Of a DNA stretch of 64,000 nt, positions 30,765-38,694 are shown one piece after another (within the stretch, counting starts at the first letter, position 1; each line of letters begins with the position of its first letter). The position numbers were made by a program, and so were the translations under genes. This DNA is from Pontiella sulfatireligans. Its GTDB lineage: Bacteria > Verrucomicrobiota > Kiritimatiellia > Kiritimatiellales > Pontiellaceae. The notes below the pieces were generated by a model. The model searched no databases. It was not told the DNA's origin and saw only the letters and a program-made list of their open reading frames with translations. The DNA is taken from contig NZ_CAAHFH010000001.1 of NCBI RefSeq assembly GCF_900890705.1, positions 1,674,001 to 1,738,000 of the forward strand, written 5' to 3'.

Positions 30765-31685
30765 ATGAGTAAACAGGGCCATACATTTAGCGTAAAACGG
30801 ATGCAGACGCATGATGGGCCGGGGCTGCGCACCACGGTCTTTATGAAAGGCTGTTCACTGCGCTGTGCCTGGTGCCACAATCCGGAAAGCCTTTCCGGCA
30901 AGGCGGAGCTTTGGCGTAATGAACCGCGCTGCATTGGTTGCGGCATCTGTGCGCTGGATGATGGCTCGCTTACGGATCATGATAATTGGAACGGCGATCC
31001 GGCCGTCATTGAAAACTGTCCCGCCAAGGCACTGGAGCCGTTGCGGAAGGATTGGTCGGTGGAAGCATTGCTGGCCGATCTGGAACGCGATGCCGCGTTT
31101 TTTACTAAAAACGGAGGCATCACGGTTAGTGGCGGTGAACCCGCAATGCAGTGGCCGTTTGTGGCTGAGTTGCTGAAAGGCTGTCGGGAGCGGGAGTGGC
31201 ATACGGCGCTTGATACCTGTGGCGCCGCTCCGGCTGAAGCACTCGATGTACTGTTGCCGCTTTGCGACCTCGTGCTGTTTGACCTCAAGATCATGAATTC
31301 TTCCAATCATAGGAAGTGGACCGGGCAGGGGAATGAGCAGATTCTGGATAATTTTTGCAAAACCATGGCCTACGCCACAGAACATCCAGAATTAAAGATA
31401 TGGATCCGAACGCCGCTGATTCCCGGTGCCACCGATGGTACAGAAAATATTGAGGCGATTGGGCATTTTCTTTCCAATCATTGGACGGATCAGATCGAGC
31501 GCTGGGATCTCTGTGCCTTTAATAATCTGGCCGTTGAAAAATACCAAAAAATGAATATGGAGTGGGAATTTGCTGAAACACCGCTCATGGAACGGAAGCA
31601 TGGAGAAGAGTTGCTCCAAACCGCTATCGGAGCCCTCGGACCGGAAAAATACGACCGGGTTTATTTAAAAGGACGTATGATATGA
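30765..31685 (+). CDS. Glycyl radical enzyme activase (radical SAM)
   Basis: Protein of 306 residues. The radical-SAM cluster motif CSLRCAWC is at residues 30-37 (C30, C34, C37). An inserted ferredoxin-like segment has only C56, C59, C62 and C85, i.e. ligands for one auxiliary cluster, whereas most activases of this group carry two. SAM-binding glycines are in ITVSGGEPAMQ, and LDTCGAAP is conserved. It generates the glycyl radical on the enzyme encoded directly upstream. The next gene starts within its stop (ATGA). Confidence 0.9.
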   Translation: MSKQGHTFSVKRMQTHDGPGLRTTVFMKGCSLRCAWCHNPESLSGKAELWRNEPRCIGCGICALDDGSLTDHDNWNGDPAVIENCPAKALEPLRKDWSVEALLADLERDAAFFTKNGGITVSGGEPAMQWPFVAELLKGCREREWHTALDTCGAAPAEALDVLLPLCDLVLFDLKIMNSSNHRKWTGQGNEQILDNFCKTMAYATEHPELKIWIRTPLIPGATDGTENIEAIGHFLSNHWTDQIERWDLCAFNNLAVEKYQKMNMEWEFAETPLMERKHGEELLQTAIGALGPEKYDRVYLKGRMI

Positions 31686-32050
31686 AGATTTTTTTGATTG
31701 TGTTGGTGGCGGCGATTTCGAACATCGGAACCGTTCTCTGTTTAAAAAAGGCCAAGTTTGCCTTGGTTAGCGGTTGTCCCGCAACGGGCTGGCTGGCCGG
31801 GATTGCTCTGACCATTGTGACGACTCAATATCTGATGTGCTGGGCGGATGTGTGGGGGGCGTCGTTGGGATTCGTTATGTCCTTCATCATTGTTCTGGTG
31901 ATGCTGTCCGCTGTACTGGTGAATGTGCAGGTGCCTTCCGGACGGTTAGAGCTGTTGTCGCCCGCAGGGCTTCCGGTGCTTGAATCAATCGGCTATGGCC
32001 TCGCCGTTGTCGGTATTTTTTTGGTCGGGATTTCCAAAAACCTGGCCTGA
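31682..32050 (+). CDS. Small four-helix membrane protein
   Basis: Protein of 122 residues overlapping the activase stop by four bases. Four hydrophobic helices are visible (MKIFLIVLVAAISNIGTVL; WLAGIALTIVTTQYLMCW; LGFVMSFIIVLVMLSAVLV; IGYGLAVVGIFLVGI). Length and topology resemble half-size transporters of the drug/metabolite superfamily, but key SMR residues such as the early Glu are not evident. Its coupling to the radical-enzyme genes suggests a substrate or product transport or accessory role. Function not assigned. Confidence 0.6.
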   Translation: MKIFLIVLVAAISNIGTVLCLKKAKFALVSGCPATGWLAGIALTIVTTQYLMCWADVWGASLGFVMSFIIVLVMLSAVLVNVQVPSGRLELLSPAGLPVLESIGYGLAVVGIFLVGISKNLA

Positions 32051-32176
32051 TTGTGTAAAGACCGGAAAGGGAATGAAAAGCGTAGGATATAATCCATCTT
32101 TTTCACTTCTTCGTCCATGTCCAAAACCCGGTAAATATGTATTAAATATAATGATTAACTGAAAGAAGGCAAATCT

Positions 32177-33583
32177 ATGGAAAGTAAGACGGAAAGCGGT
32201 TCAATGGGATATTTGTGGTTTATCTGCCTCGTGGCAGCCTGTGGCGGATTACTGTTTGGCTACGACGCTGTGGTGGTGTCCGGGACGAACTCGCAAGTTA
32301 CAGCTCTGTTTGATTTCAGCCCGAGGCAACTGGGCTTCTATGTCAGTTGTGTTCTTTGGGGTTGCGCCATCGGATCGGCCTTTGCCGGACCGATCTCCGA
32401 CGCCTTCGGTCGTAAGAAAACACTAATGATCGCTGCGATCATGATCTTTATTTCCGCCACCTGGAGTGGACTTTCCGACGGTCCGGCGCATCTGATCATG
32501 GCACGCCTGTTGGGCGGTTTTGGGATTGGTGCCTCCACGATGGTCTGCCCGCTCTATATCTCCGAAATCTCCCCCGAAAAACACCGCGGTCGTATGGTGA
32601 CACTGTTCCAGTTCACCATCACCATCGGAATCGTGATGTGTGTCTTTTCCAACTTTGGGATTATTAAATTTGCCGAAGCCAATGCCGCCTCTGAAACGCT
32701 CGCCCCCTTCTGGAAATGGTTTGCAGTCGATCAAAGCTGGCGTGCCATGTATTTCGCCGAAGCCCTGCCAGGCATTCTTTTCCTCGTCTGCGCTTTCTTC
32801 ATTCCTGAAAGCCCTCGCTGGCTGGTTAAAAATCAGCGGACGGACGAAGCGAAAAAAATTCTAAAACGCATCAACGGGGATAAAAAGGCTGCGGCGGTCT
32901 GCGCGGAAATCGAAACCGCGGTAAACGAAGAAAGCGACGTCCGTTTCTTTGATCTCTTTACCCGCAAGCTGAGCAGGCCACTGATTCTCTGCCTGTTGCT
33001 TTGCTTCTTTGCCGAAGCCTGCGGAGTTTCGGTGGTTTTCTACTACGGTCCGCAGATCTTCGAAGCGGCAGGCTTCAGTCTGGCCGGATCGCTCGGAGGC
33101 TTCGGCACCATTGCTCTGGTAAACATGGTCGCCACCATCTTTGCCTTAATGTTTGTTGATACCGCCGGCCGCCGAAAACTACTCGCCGTCGGCACCATCG
33201 GAGGAGTCATTGCCCATCTTGTTATCGGCAGCCTCTTCCTTAAGGGTGCTACCGGATGGGCCATCGTAGTCGCGATCAATGCCTTTGTGGCTTTCTTTGC
33301 CTGCGCCATCGGCCCGGTCAAGTTTATACTGATTTCGGAAGTCTTTCCGAACCGCATCCGCGGGAAGGCGATTTCCATCGCCACGGTCTGCATCTGGCTG
33401 ACCAGTGCTGGAGTGGCCCAGCTTTTCCCAATCATGCAGGACGCCATGCCGACCGGTTTTATTTTCTACTGCTTTGCCGGCGTGCTGGCTCTCTCCCTGT
33501 TTGTCATTAAGTTCCTTATGCCCGAAACCAAAGGACGCACCATTGAAGAAATCGAGCGTTCCTGGCTCAAACACGAGGACTAG
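32177..33583 (+). CDS. MFS sugar/H+ symporter (sugar porter family)
   Basis: Protein of 468 residues with 12 membrane helices; GAAGG lies upstream of the ATG. Signatures of the sugar porter family are present: [14 protein letters not shown] in helix 1, DAFGRKKT in loop 2-3, [31 protein letters not shown] and the C-terminal [12 protein letters not shown]. It imports a monosaccharide or cyclitol by proton symport. Position between the radical-enzyme genes and the URO-D-like gene suggests that it feeds that pathway. Confidence 0.9.
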   Translation: MESKTESGSMGYLWFICLVAACGGLLFGYDAVVVSGTNSQVTALFDFSPRQLGFYVSCVLWGCAIGSAFAGPISDAFGRKKTLMIAAIMIFISATWSGLSDGPAHLIMARLLGGFGIGASTMVCPLYISEISPEKHRGRMVTLFQFTITIGIVMCVFSNFGIIKFAEANAASETLAPFWKWFAVDQSWRAMYFAEALPGILFLVCAFFIPESPRWLVKNQRTDEAKKILKRINGDKKAAAVCAEIETAVNEESDVRFFDLFTRKLSRPLILCLLLCFFAEACGVSVVFYYGPQIFEAAGFSLAGSLGGFGTIALVNMVATIFALMFVDTAGRRKLLAVGTIGGVIAHLVIGSLFLKGATGWAIVVAINAFVAFFACAIGPVKFILISEVFPNRIRGKAISIATVCIWLTSAGVAQLFPIMQDAMPTGFIFYCFAGVLALSLFVIKFLMPETKGRTIEEIERSWLKHED

Positions 33584-33586
33584 ACC

Positions 33587-34885
33587 ATGCTGCACGATCC
33601 CAGCCACTACACCCCCATGGCAACCGACGAGAAGATCGAGGTTTCCTCAACCGACCGCGATACCCTGCGCGGCCTCGCGGAACAGAAGGCCGCTGCCGGA
33701 ACCGAATCCTCGCAAAAGGAAAAGGCTCGCCTGTGGACGGCTCTCAACGACTTAAAGTCCGAGCGTCCCATGGTTTGGATCAATGAGATCCCCTGGAATG
33801 AAATGGACGTCAATGACGAGCTGAAGCTCCAGTGTGAGGGTGGGTGGGCGCGTGAGCAGGAAGTGCTGCTGCGCAAGGAACTCTACCAGTGGAACCACCT
33901 GCCTGCCGACATGGTCGTGAGCCCATGGATCGAGTGCCCGAAGGCGGTTCACAGCACCGACTTCGGCATTGTTGAAGATACCAATATCTCTGAAACCGAT
34001 CATTCCAACGATGTGGTTTCCCGCCACTTCAACATCCAGATTGAAGAACTGGCCGATATTGAAAAGATCCAGATGCCGGTTGTTACCCACAATGAGGAGC
34101 AGACCGCACTGCGCGAGCAGATCTTCAACGACGTGTTCGGCGGCATCCTTCCGGTGAGGGTGGTTGGGCAAAGCCACATTTGGTTTACGCCTTGGGACTT
34201 CCTGATCCGCTGGACGGGTATCGAAAATGCGCTGATCGGCCTTTATGACGATCCCGATCTCTACCACGCCATCGTCAACCGCCTTGTCGGTGCCTGGATG
34301 GTGGAGCTCGACCAGTTTGATGAACTCAACGTGCTAGAACTCGACAATTCCAACGTACGCGTCGGCTCCGGCGGCTATGGATATATCTCCAAACTTCCAA
34401 GCCTTGGGAATGCACAAACACACGTGACGCCCAAAGACATGTGGGGCTGTTCCAACGCGCAGATATTCTCGGAAGTTTCTCCCGACATGCACTGGGAATT
34501 TGCGATCGAGCATGAGCTGCGCTGGATGGAGCGCTGGGGCATGAACTACTACGGCTGCTGCGAACCGCTGCACAACAAGACCGAGATCCTAAAGAAGATC
34601 CCCAATCTTCGAAAGGTCTCCACCAGTGCCTGGTGCGATGTCGAAAAAATCACCGAGGGCCTAGGTCAAGACATGGTCTACAGCATCAAACCCAGCCCGG
34701 CCATTCTCGCGGGGGACGACTGGCATCCCGAACGCGCCCGCGCCGAAATCCGCCGTGTGCTGGACATCGCCCAAGGTGCGCATCTGGAATTCATCATGAA
34801 AGACATCTCCACCGTGCGCTACAAACCTGAGCGCCTCTGGGAATGGTCCGCAATCGCGATGGAAGAAGTCGGAAAACCCAAATAA
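33587..34885 (+). CDS. Uroporphyrinogen-decarboxylase-fold (URO-D/MtaA-like) protein
   Basis: Protein of 432 residues; GAGGA lies eight bases before the ATG, inside the porter's end. The C-terminal two thirds match the URO-D superfamily, which includes true decarboxylases and Zn-dependent methyltransferases (MtaA/CmuA). The segment WGMNYYGCCEPLHNK corresponds to the metal-binding region and STSAWCDVEKI follows. Heme function is unlikely here. A methyl-transfer or demethylation role fits a cluster with a porter and a radical enzyme, but this is inference. Confidence 0.75.
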   Translation: MLHDPSHYTPMATDEKIEVSSTDRDTLRGLAEQKAAAGTESSQKEKARLWTALNDLKSERPMVWINEIPWNEMDVNDELKLQCEGGWAREQEVLLRKELYQWNHLPADMVVSPWIECPKAVHSTDFGIVEDTNISETDHSNDVVSRHFNIQIEELADIEKIQMPVVTHNEEQTALREQIFNDVFGGILPVRVVGQSHIWFTPWDFLIRWTGIENALIGLYDDPDLYHAIVNRLVGAWMVELDQFDELNVLELDNSNVRVGSGGYGYISKLPSLGNAQTHVTPKDMWGCSNAQIFSEVSPDMHWEFAIEHELRWMERWGMNYYGCCEPLHNKTEILKKIPNLRKVSTSAWCDVEKITEGLGQDMVYSIKPSPAILAGDDWHPERARAEIRRVLDIAQGAHLEFIMKDISTVRYKPERLWEWSAIAMEEVGKPK

Positions 34886-35074
34886 GCAACGGCCCAAGAT
34901 ATGGCTATCGCTTCAGGGTACCGCCATGCGCGGCCATCAATATCAAAACAGGTATCATTATGCCCCACGTTTGCTTTCAACCAACGCCGCTGACGGGCGT
35001 TGCCCCCTGCTATCCCACCGATAGGGAGTCAGCCATTTAAATCGGCAGTCCTCCCTCTATAGTGGTGATAACAA

Positions 35075-35683
35075 ATGTCAACTAGAGGATTAATCGGATT
35101 CAGGTGCAACGACACCGACAAGCTCATTTACAACCACGCAGACTCTCATCCGGATACACTCGGGCTAAAGGTTCTGCGGGAACTAAGAGAAGTTGATAAC
35201 TGGAACGTAATTTTGGACCGCATAGAAAGTCTCGTTCCAATTCCTGAACAGCGAAAACTGGGCGAACATTCAAGCATGGCGGAAGCAGAGATTCGAAGAG
35301 CGTTTCCCGATCTTGAGTACAGGGGTTCTCCTCAGAATTTTTATGATCTCTATCAACCGCTGCAGGGCACATTGAAACCCTACTTGGACGGAAAACTAAT
35401 GTTCATGCCGGACGCATCGGATTTCATACACAACAGCCTCCATTGCGAGCGGGCGTACATCGCCAACCTAGATGACAAAAAATTTGAGGTATGGAAAGGA
35501 CTCCAGAGCGAACCGGACTCAGAAAATGAGCGCTATCCTCAAGAAGCTGCCCGCACCGGATATTATCTCTGCACCATGTTGAGATCCTATGATTTGGAAA
35601 AACTTCCCGAGCAAGGAACCTACCTGTCGGACTACTTTTTCTTCAGGGATCTTACCTCATCGCGACCAGAGGACAGACCATGA
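35075..35683 (+). CDS. Conserved hypothetical protein, tandem paralog 1
   Basis: Protein of 202 residues beginning MSTRGLIGFRCNDTDKLIYN. It shares with the next gene the blocks RGLIGFR/QGLIGFR, D-KL-YN, LG-LKVL-EL, FPDLEY, LQGTL-PYLDGKL, FMPDASDFI, HCE-AYI-NLD and FEVWKG. N-terminal 'TRG.IGF' proteins of this size occur in many bacteria without known function; an Ntn-like fold could be suspected from the beginning, but nothing proves it. No signal peptide or membrane segment. The preceding 188 bp after the URO-D gene holds a short GC hairpin (AACGCC/GGCGTT) but no clear terminator. Confidence 0.7.
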   Translation: MSTRGLIGFRCNDTDKLIYNHADSHPDTLGLKVLRELREVDNWNVILDRIESLVPIPEQRKLGEHSSMAEAEIRRAFPDLEYRGSPQNFYDLYQPLQGTLKPYLDGKLMFMPDASDFIHNSLHCERAYIANLDDKKFEVWKGLQSEPDSENERYPQEAARTGYYLCTMLRSYDLEKLPEQGTYLSDYFFFRDLTSSRPEDRP

Positions 35684-36300
35684 GCGATCAAGGTTTGATC
35701 GGGTTCCGATACCGCGACATTGATAAACTCGACTACAACCGTTCCGGTTCTGCGCCGAATAAACTCGGCCTCCAGATCCTTCACGAACTACGGGCAGTCG
35801 ATGACTGGGATCCTTTCAAAAAGCGAATAGCAGAACTCACTCCGGTGGCTGAGACGCATAGAATTGACTATTTCGACGGCTATCCTGTCGCCGAAATACG
35901 AAGGCATTTTCCTCATCTGGAATACGACAGCGCACCGACCGACTACCATGAATTATTTGCGCCGTTGCAGGGCACACTGGCCCCCTACCTCGACGGTAAG
36001 CTCAGCTTCATGCCGGACGCATCCGATTTCATTCGAGACAGTCAGCATTGTGAATGGGCCTACATTACCAATCTTGACACCAATCAATTTGAAGTTTGGA
36101 AAGGGAACCAGCTCGAACCCGACCACGAGGACAACCGAATGGTTGAAGAAGATAACCGCTACGGTAAGGATATGGATCGCATGGGTTACTATCCATGCGC
36201 CATGGTTAGAAGCTACGACTTTGAAGAACTTCCCAACCCCGGACTCTTTCTAACGTATTATTCCTTCTCAGGGGATCTTACCGACGGAAACAGAGAGTAG
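35680..36300 (+). CDS. Conserved hypothetical protein, tandem paralog 2
   Basis: Protein of 206 residues whose ATG overlaps the TGA of the preceding paralog (ATGA), so they are translationally coupled. It has the same architecture and about 50% identity by eye (MSDQGLIGFRYRDIDKL; LQGTLAPYLDGKL; FMPDASDFIRDSQHCEWAYI). The Thr-Arg after Ser2 in paralog 1 is Asp-Gln here, so if the N-terminus were catalytic the two copies would differ. Two retained, coupled copies suggest a hetero-oligomer. The following 36301-36543 holds nothing I can identify. Confidence 0.7.
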   Translation: MSDQGLIGFRYRDIDKLDYNRSGSAPNKLGLQILHELRAVDDWDPFKKRIAELTPVAETHRIDYFDGYPVAEIRRHFPHLEYDSAPTDYHELFAPLQGTLAPYLDGKLSFMPDASDFIRDSQHCEWAYITNLDTNQFEVWKGNQLEPDHEDNRMVEEDNRYGKDMDRMGYYPCAMVRSYDFEELPNPGLFLTYYSFSGDLTDGNRE

Positions 36301-36543
36301 ACTCTGATCAAGGAACTCCGCATCGGAACGATGCTAGAATAAGCCACAAATATAGGGCCCAAAGGGAATATGGAGGGCGCCCTACCGAGATCCGACCGCA
36401 AGCCAAACAAAACGGTTCGACAAGCACCCGTGGGTTATTGTGGTATTAACTCGGCTTTCACAGTTGGATCTGAAGAGAACTGATAAAAACATTTTCAAAC
36501 AGTCCGAAGACATAGTGCTCAATCATAATGCCATAAAAGGTAA

Positions 36544-36605
36544 TGGTGCCGGAGGTGGGACTCGAACCCACATGACCGAAGTCGCGGGATTTTGAATCCC
36601 GTGCA
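36544..36605 (-). other. Attachment site: duplicated 3' half of tRNA-Leu(CAA)
   Basis: On the minus strand this is the tRNA from the anticodon arm to the encoded CCA: an anticodon stem-loop with TTCAAAA loop (CAA at 36592-36594), a GAC-TTCG-GTC variable arm, a GTGGG-TTCGAGT-CCCAC T arm and CTCCGGCACCA. The D arm and 5' acceptor strand are missing to the right, where unrelated sequence begins. A 3' half of this kind is what integrase-mediated insertion into a tRNA gene leaves at one element end. The orientation puts the element to the right; the intact gene should lie beyond the window. Confidence 0.85.
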
Positions 36606-36711
36606 ATTTGATTCAAATCTGCTCAGACATTCTCATAACCTGAAGAGCTTCCGGAGGGAAAGGCATGGATTTGTTTGCCGGCAAACACGGGAATGGCGGA
36701 ACAAGCAGGCG

Positions 36712-37029
36712 CTATTTCTTGGCCCGTACGTAGCGCCGGTTGAGGAACTTCTCGATGTCGCTGCGGTAGAAGCGACGTAGCCCCCCAACCCGGATGTGAG
36801 GGATCTCCCACCGCCAAAGCGTGCTCAGCGAGATACCAAGCCAGTCGCATACCTCGCGGGCGCTCAGCAGATTATCCAAAGAAACCTCAGCGCATCGTTC
36901 CCACTCTTGCAGTGCATAGAACGCCCGATCTATTGCTTCGTCGTCATGTCCAGCCGCACGCAAGAGTGTTCGCGCTGCCGACAGGTTCGGGTCGTCCAAT
37001 ATCTGAATATCCATCGCGTCGGCTTTCAC
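36712..37029 (-). CDS. HTH (MerR/excisionase-type) DNA-binding protein
   Basis: Protein of 105 residues. I chose GTG 37029 because AGGAG lies seven bases upstream and the GTG overlaps the TGA of the primase gene (GTGA). The C-terminal half is a winged HTH of the excisionase kind: LLSAREVCDWLGISLSTLWRW, then HIRVGGLRRFYRSDIEKFL. It is the last gene of the operon and sits directly beside the attachment site, which fits a recombination directionality factor or a repressor. No integrase is found next to it. Confidence 0.75.
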   Translation of the reverse strand: MKADAMDIQILDDPNLSAARTLLRAAGHDDEAIDRAFYALQEWERCAEVSLDNLLSAREVCDWLGISLSTLWRWEIPHIRVGGLRRFYRSDIEKFLNRRYVRAKK

Positions 37030-38018
37030 TGTGGCACTCCTACGGAATGACTCACCTTGAGCGGGCACGACGAATCACAGAACGGCATAACAGCAGGATC
37101 CTCGCATCCCATGCCGCGATAGCTCCCCTTATACGCACAATGTGCCTGGGCATGGATTTCAGAATCCCGGATAATAGGCTTACCCGAATTAGGGCGATTT
37201 CGGCGGGCCCAGGCATTCAGGATTCCAAGTGCTTGGCCATAAGCATAGCCGGCCAGCTTCAACTGCACCGCCAGACGGAAGCAGGCAACGCGTTGGTAGT
37301 CGGTGACTCCCTCGGCGAGCATCCTTTCCGCACAGGGCTTCAGCCCATACTTCCTACCATCGGCAACTGTCCGCAGGTTGACAGATGCAGTGCGAGTGGA
37401 ATAGGACGGCTCCTTCCTCGCGATATGGAGCAGAGCATTTCGGGACACTGGCTGAATACTTGCCAGCACAGCCCATTGATCCTCAAAAGGCTTCATGTGT
37501 TCGTTCAGGAACGCCGTACGCCCCTGCAAAACATGCCGCCCAAAAAGAGGCAGGTTGATGAAATTGCCATACTGTTTCCGCGTAAGAAGACGATCCTGCT
37601 TAGGAAATATCTCCGTCGATGGCGCGCCGATCTTTTGCAGCAAGACCCGCATGGCGATGCGCATCAGCCGGGCCTCTACACCGCCATCTTCGGCAAACCA
37701 CCAGCAATGATATCCCTTGGACTTGCTGCGCTCAATATAGGTGCTAATGCCAGCATCCAGGGAAACTGAACGGAAAGCCGTCGGCATACCTTTGTCGTGC
37801 GAGTCGAAGTCCACCACAGCAAAAAAAACTTTCTCGCCGACAAGCGGATAAACGCCTAACGGCTGAACACCGGAAAGATGACGGTTGGCAACATCAATGG
37901 TCACCGGCTTCTTCACCTGCCAGCTTCGTCCGCTTTCGGAGTCATACGTTCCGTACACGTCCGTACGACCGGCGAAGCGGCTGCCAAAAAGCTCAACTTG
38001 TTTCTGCGTAAAGTGCAT
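37026..38018 (-). CDS. Archaeo-eukaryotic-type (AEP) primase-like protein
   Basis: Protein of 330 residues; AAAGGAT lies upstream of the ATG. The AEP pattern is visible: FFAVVDFDSHDK supplies the metal-binding DxD (Asp70, Asp72), then SKSKGYHCWWFAEDG, matching the 'S..G.H.W.F' motif, and EIFPKQDRL with YGNFINLPLFG. A C-terminal region with C..(9)..C...C (MGCEDPAVMPFCDSSCPLK) may bind metal or FeS. It could make primers for element replication or act in an AEP-based defence pathway. Fourth from the end of a compact operon. Confidence 0.7.
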   Translation of the reverse strand: MHFTQKQVELFGSRFAGRTDVYGTYDSESGRSWQVKKPVTIDVANRHLSGVQPLGVYPLVGEKVFFAVVDFDSHDKGMPTAFRSVSLDAGISTYIERSKSKGYHCWWFAEDGGVEARLMRIAMRVLLQKIGAPSTEIFPKQDRLLTRKQYGNFINLPLFGRHVLQGRTAFLNEHMKPFEDQWAVLASIQPVSRNALLHIARKEPSYSTRTASVNLRTVADGRKYGLKPCAERMLAEGVTDYQRVACFRLAVQLKLAGYAYGQALGILNAWARRNRPNSGKPIIRDSEIHAQAHCAYKGSYRGMGCEDPAVMPFCDSSCPLKVSHSVGVPQ

Positions 38019-38091
38019 TCCAGCAACTATCCTTTCGATGCAAACGATGTTCAGAAGATGAATCTCTTCACAAGGATAGCGGCAGATGCGA

Positions 38092-38694
38092 TCAGGTCAT
38101 TTCAGATAGAGTCAAAGCCCCCGGCATTTCTTCAGCCGCCCAATGACTTTGTAGTAAAGCGGCAACATGATTCGCGAGGGCATGCAGTTCCAGTCCCGAA
38201 AACACCGCAACGTCGCCGAACTCATATCGGGATTGGATTTCCTCTGCGAGCTGCATTCTGGAATTCCAATCGAGTCCATGGAGAAAGCTATCCAGAACAC
38301 ACGACGTATGTCGGGCCAGCACTTGCTCCTTCAGTGCTTCCGCGAGCCATTGAAGAATTGTACTGATTTCGGTGGCACCGTCTTCAAGGACTTCAATGAT
38401 CGCCAATGCATATCCTCCCATGGATTTCTGGGAATAGGCGCTCTCCAGAACATCAACACTTAATGCGTAAGCCTCAGAATCCGAAATGCGTTGGGAAGGT
38501 ATCATTCCGTTCTGGAACAGGTGGCGTGTGAAGCGGATGATCTCGGATTCAAATTCAGCCAATGATGCCGGGGCATCTGCGGCCGGCACGTAGTCGGCGG
38601 CGGCATCATCAAATCCACACACGCAAGCCGCTCCGGCCAGATCAATTTCCAGACGGTGCAAAATTGAGGCAGGACTTGCGTTAGCATTCTTCAT
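38092..38694 (-). CDS. Hypothetical acidic, helix-rich protein
   Basis: Protein of 200 residues; ATG 38694 follows AGGAGG at nine bases and overlaps the end of the ATPase gene by 14 bp. No family recognised. The sequence is rich in Glu, Leu and Ala, with predicted helices (LAEFESEIIRFTRHLF; STILQWLAEALKEQVLARH). One Cys pair (ACVCGF) lies near the N-terminus. Tight overlap suggests that it works with the ATPase, perhaps as an adaptor (inference). Confidence 0.6.
   Translation of the reverse strand: MKNANASPASILHRLEIDLAGAACVCGFDDAAADYVPAADAPASLAEFESEIIRFTRHLFQNGMIPSQRISDSEAYALSVDVLESAYSQKSMGGYALAIIEVLEDGATEISTILQWLAEALKEQVLARHTSCVLDSFLHGLDWNSRMQLAEEIQSRYEFGDVAVFSGLELHALANHVAALLQSHWAAEEMPGALTLSEMT

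Noticed and set aside
32073-32162. 29-codon frame with GGAAAGGGA before ATG ahead of the MFS gene
   Set aside because: Very short, with no motif and A+T-rich; the ribosome-like site may be chance. Left unannotated.
33587-34885. Heme-biosynthesis uroporphyrinogen decarboxylase (hemE)
   Set aside because: The usual N-terminal HemE motifs are missing and the neighbours are catabolic; only the fold family is supported.
36544-36640. Complete tRNA-Leu gene
   Set aside because: The D arm and 5' acceptor strand cannot be found in the adjacent 35 bp; only the 3' half is present.
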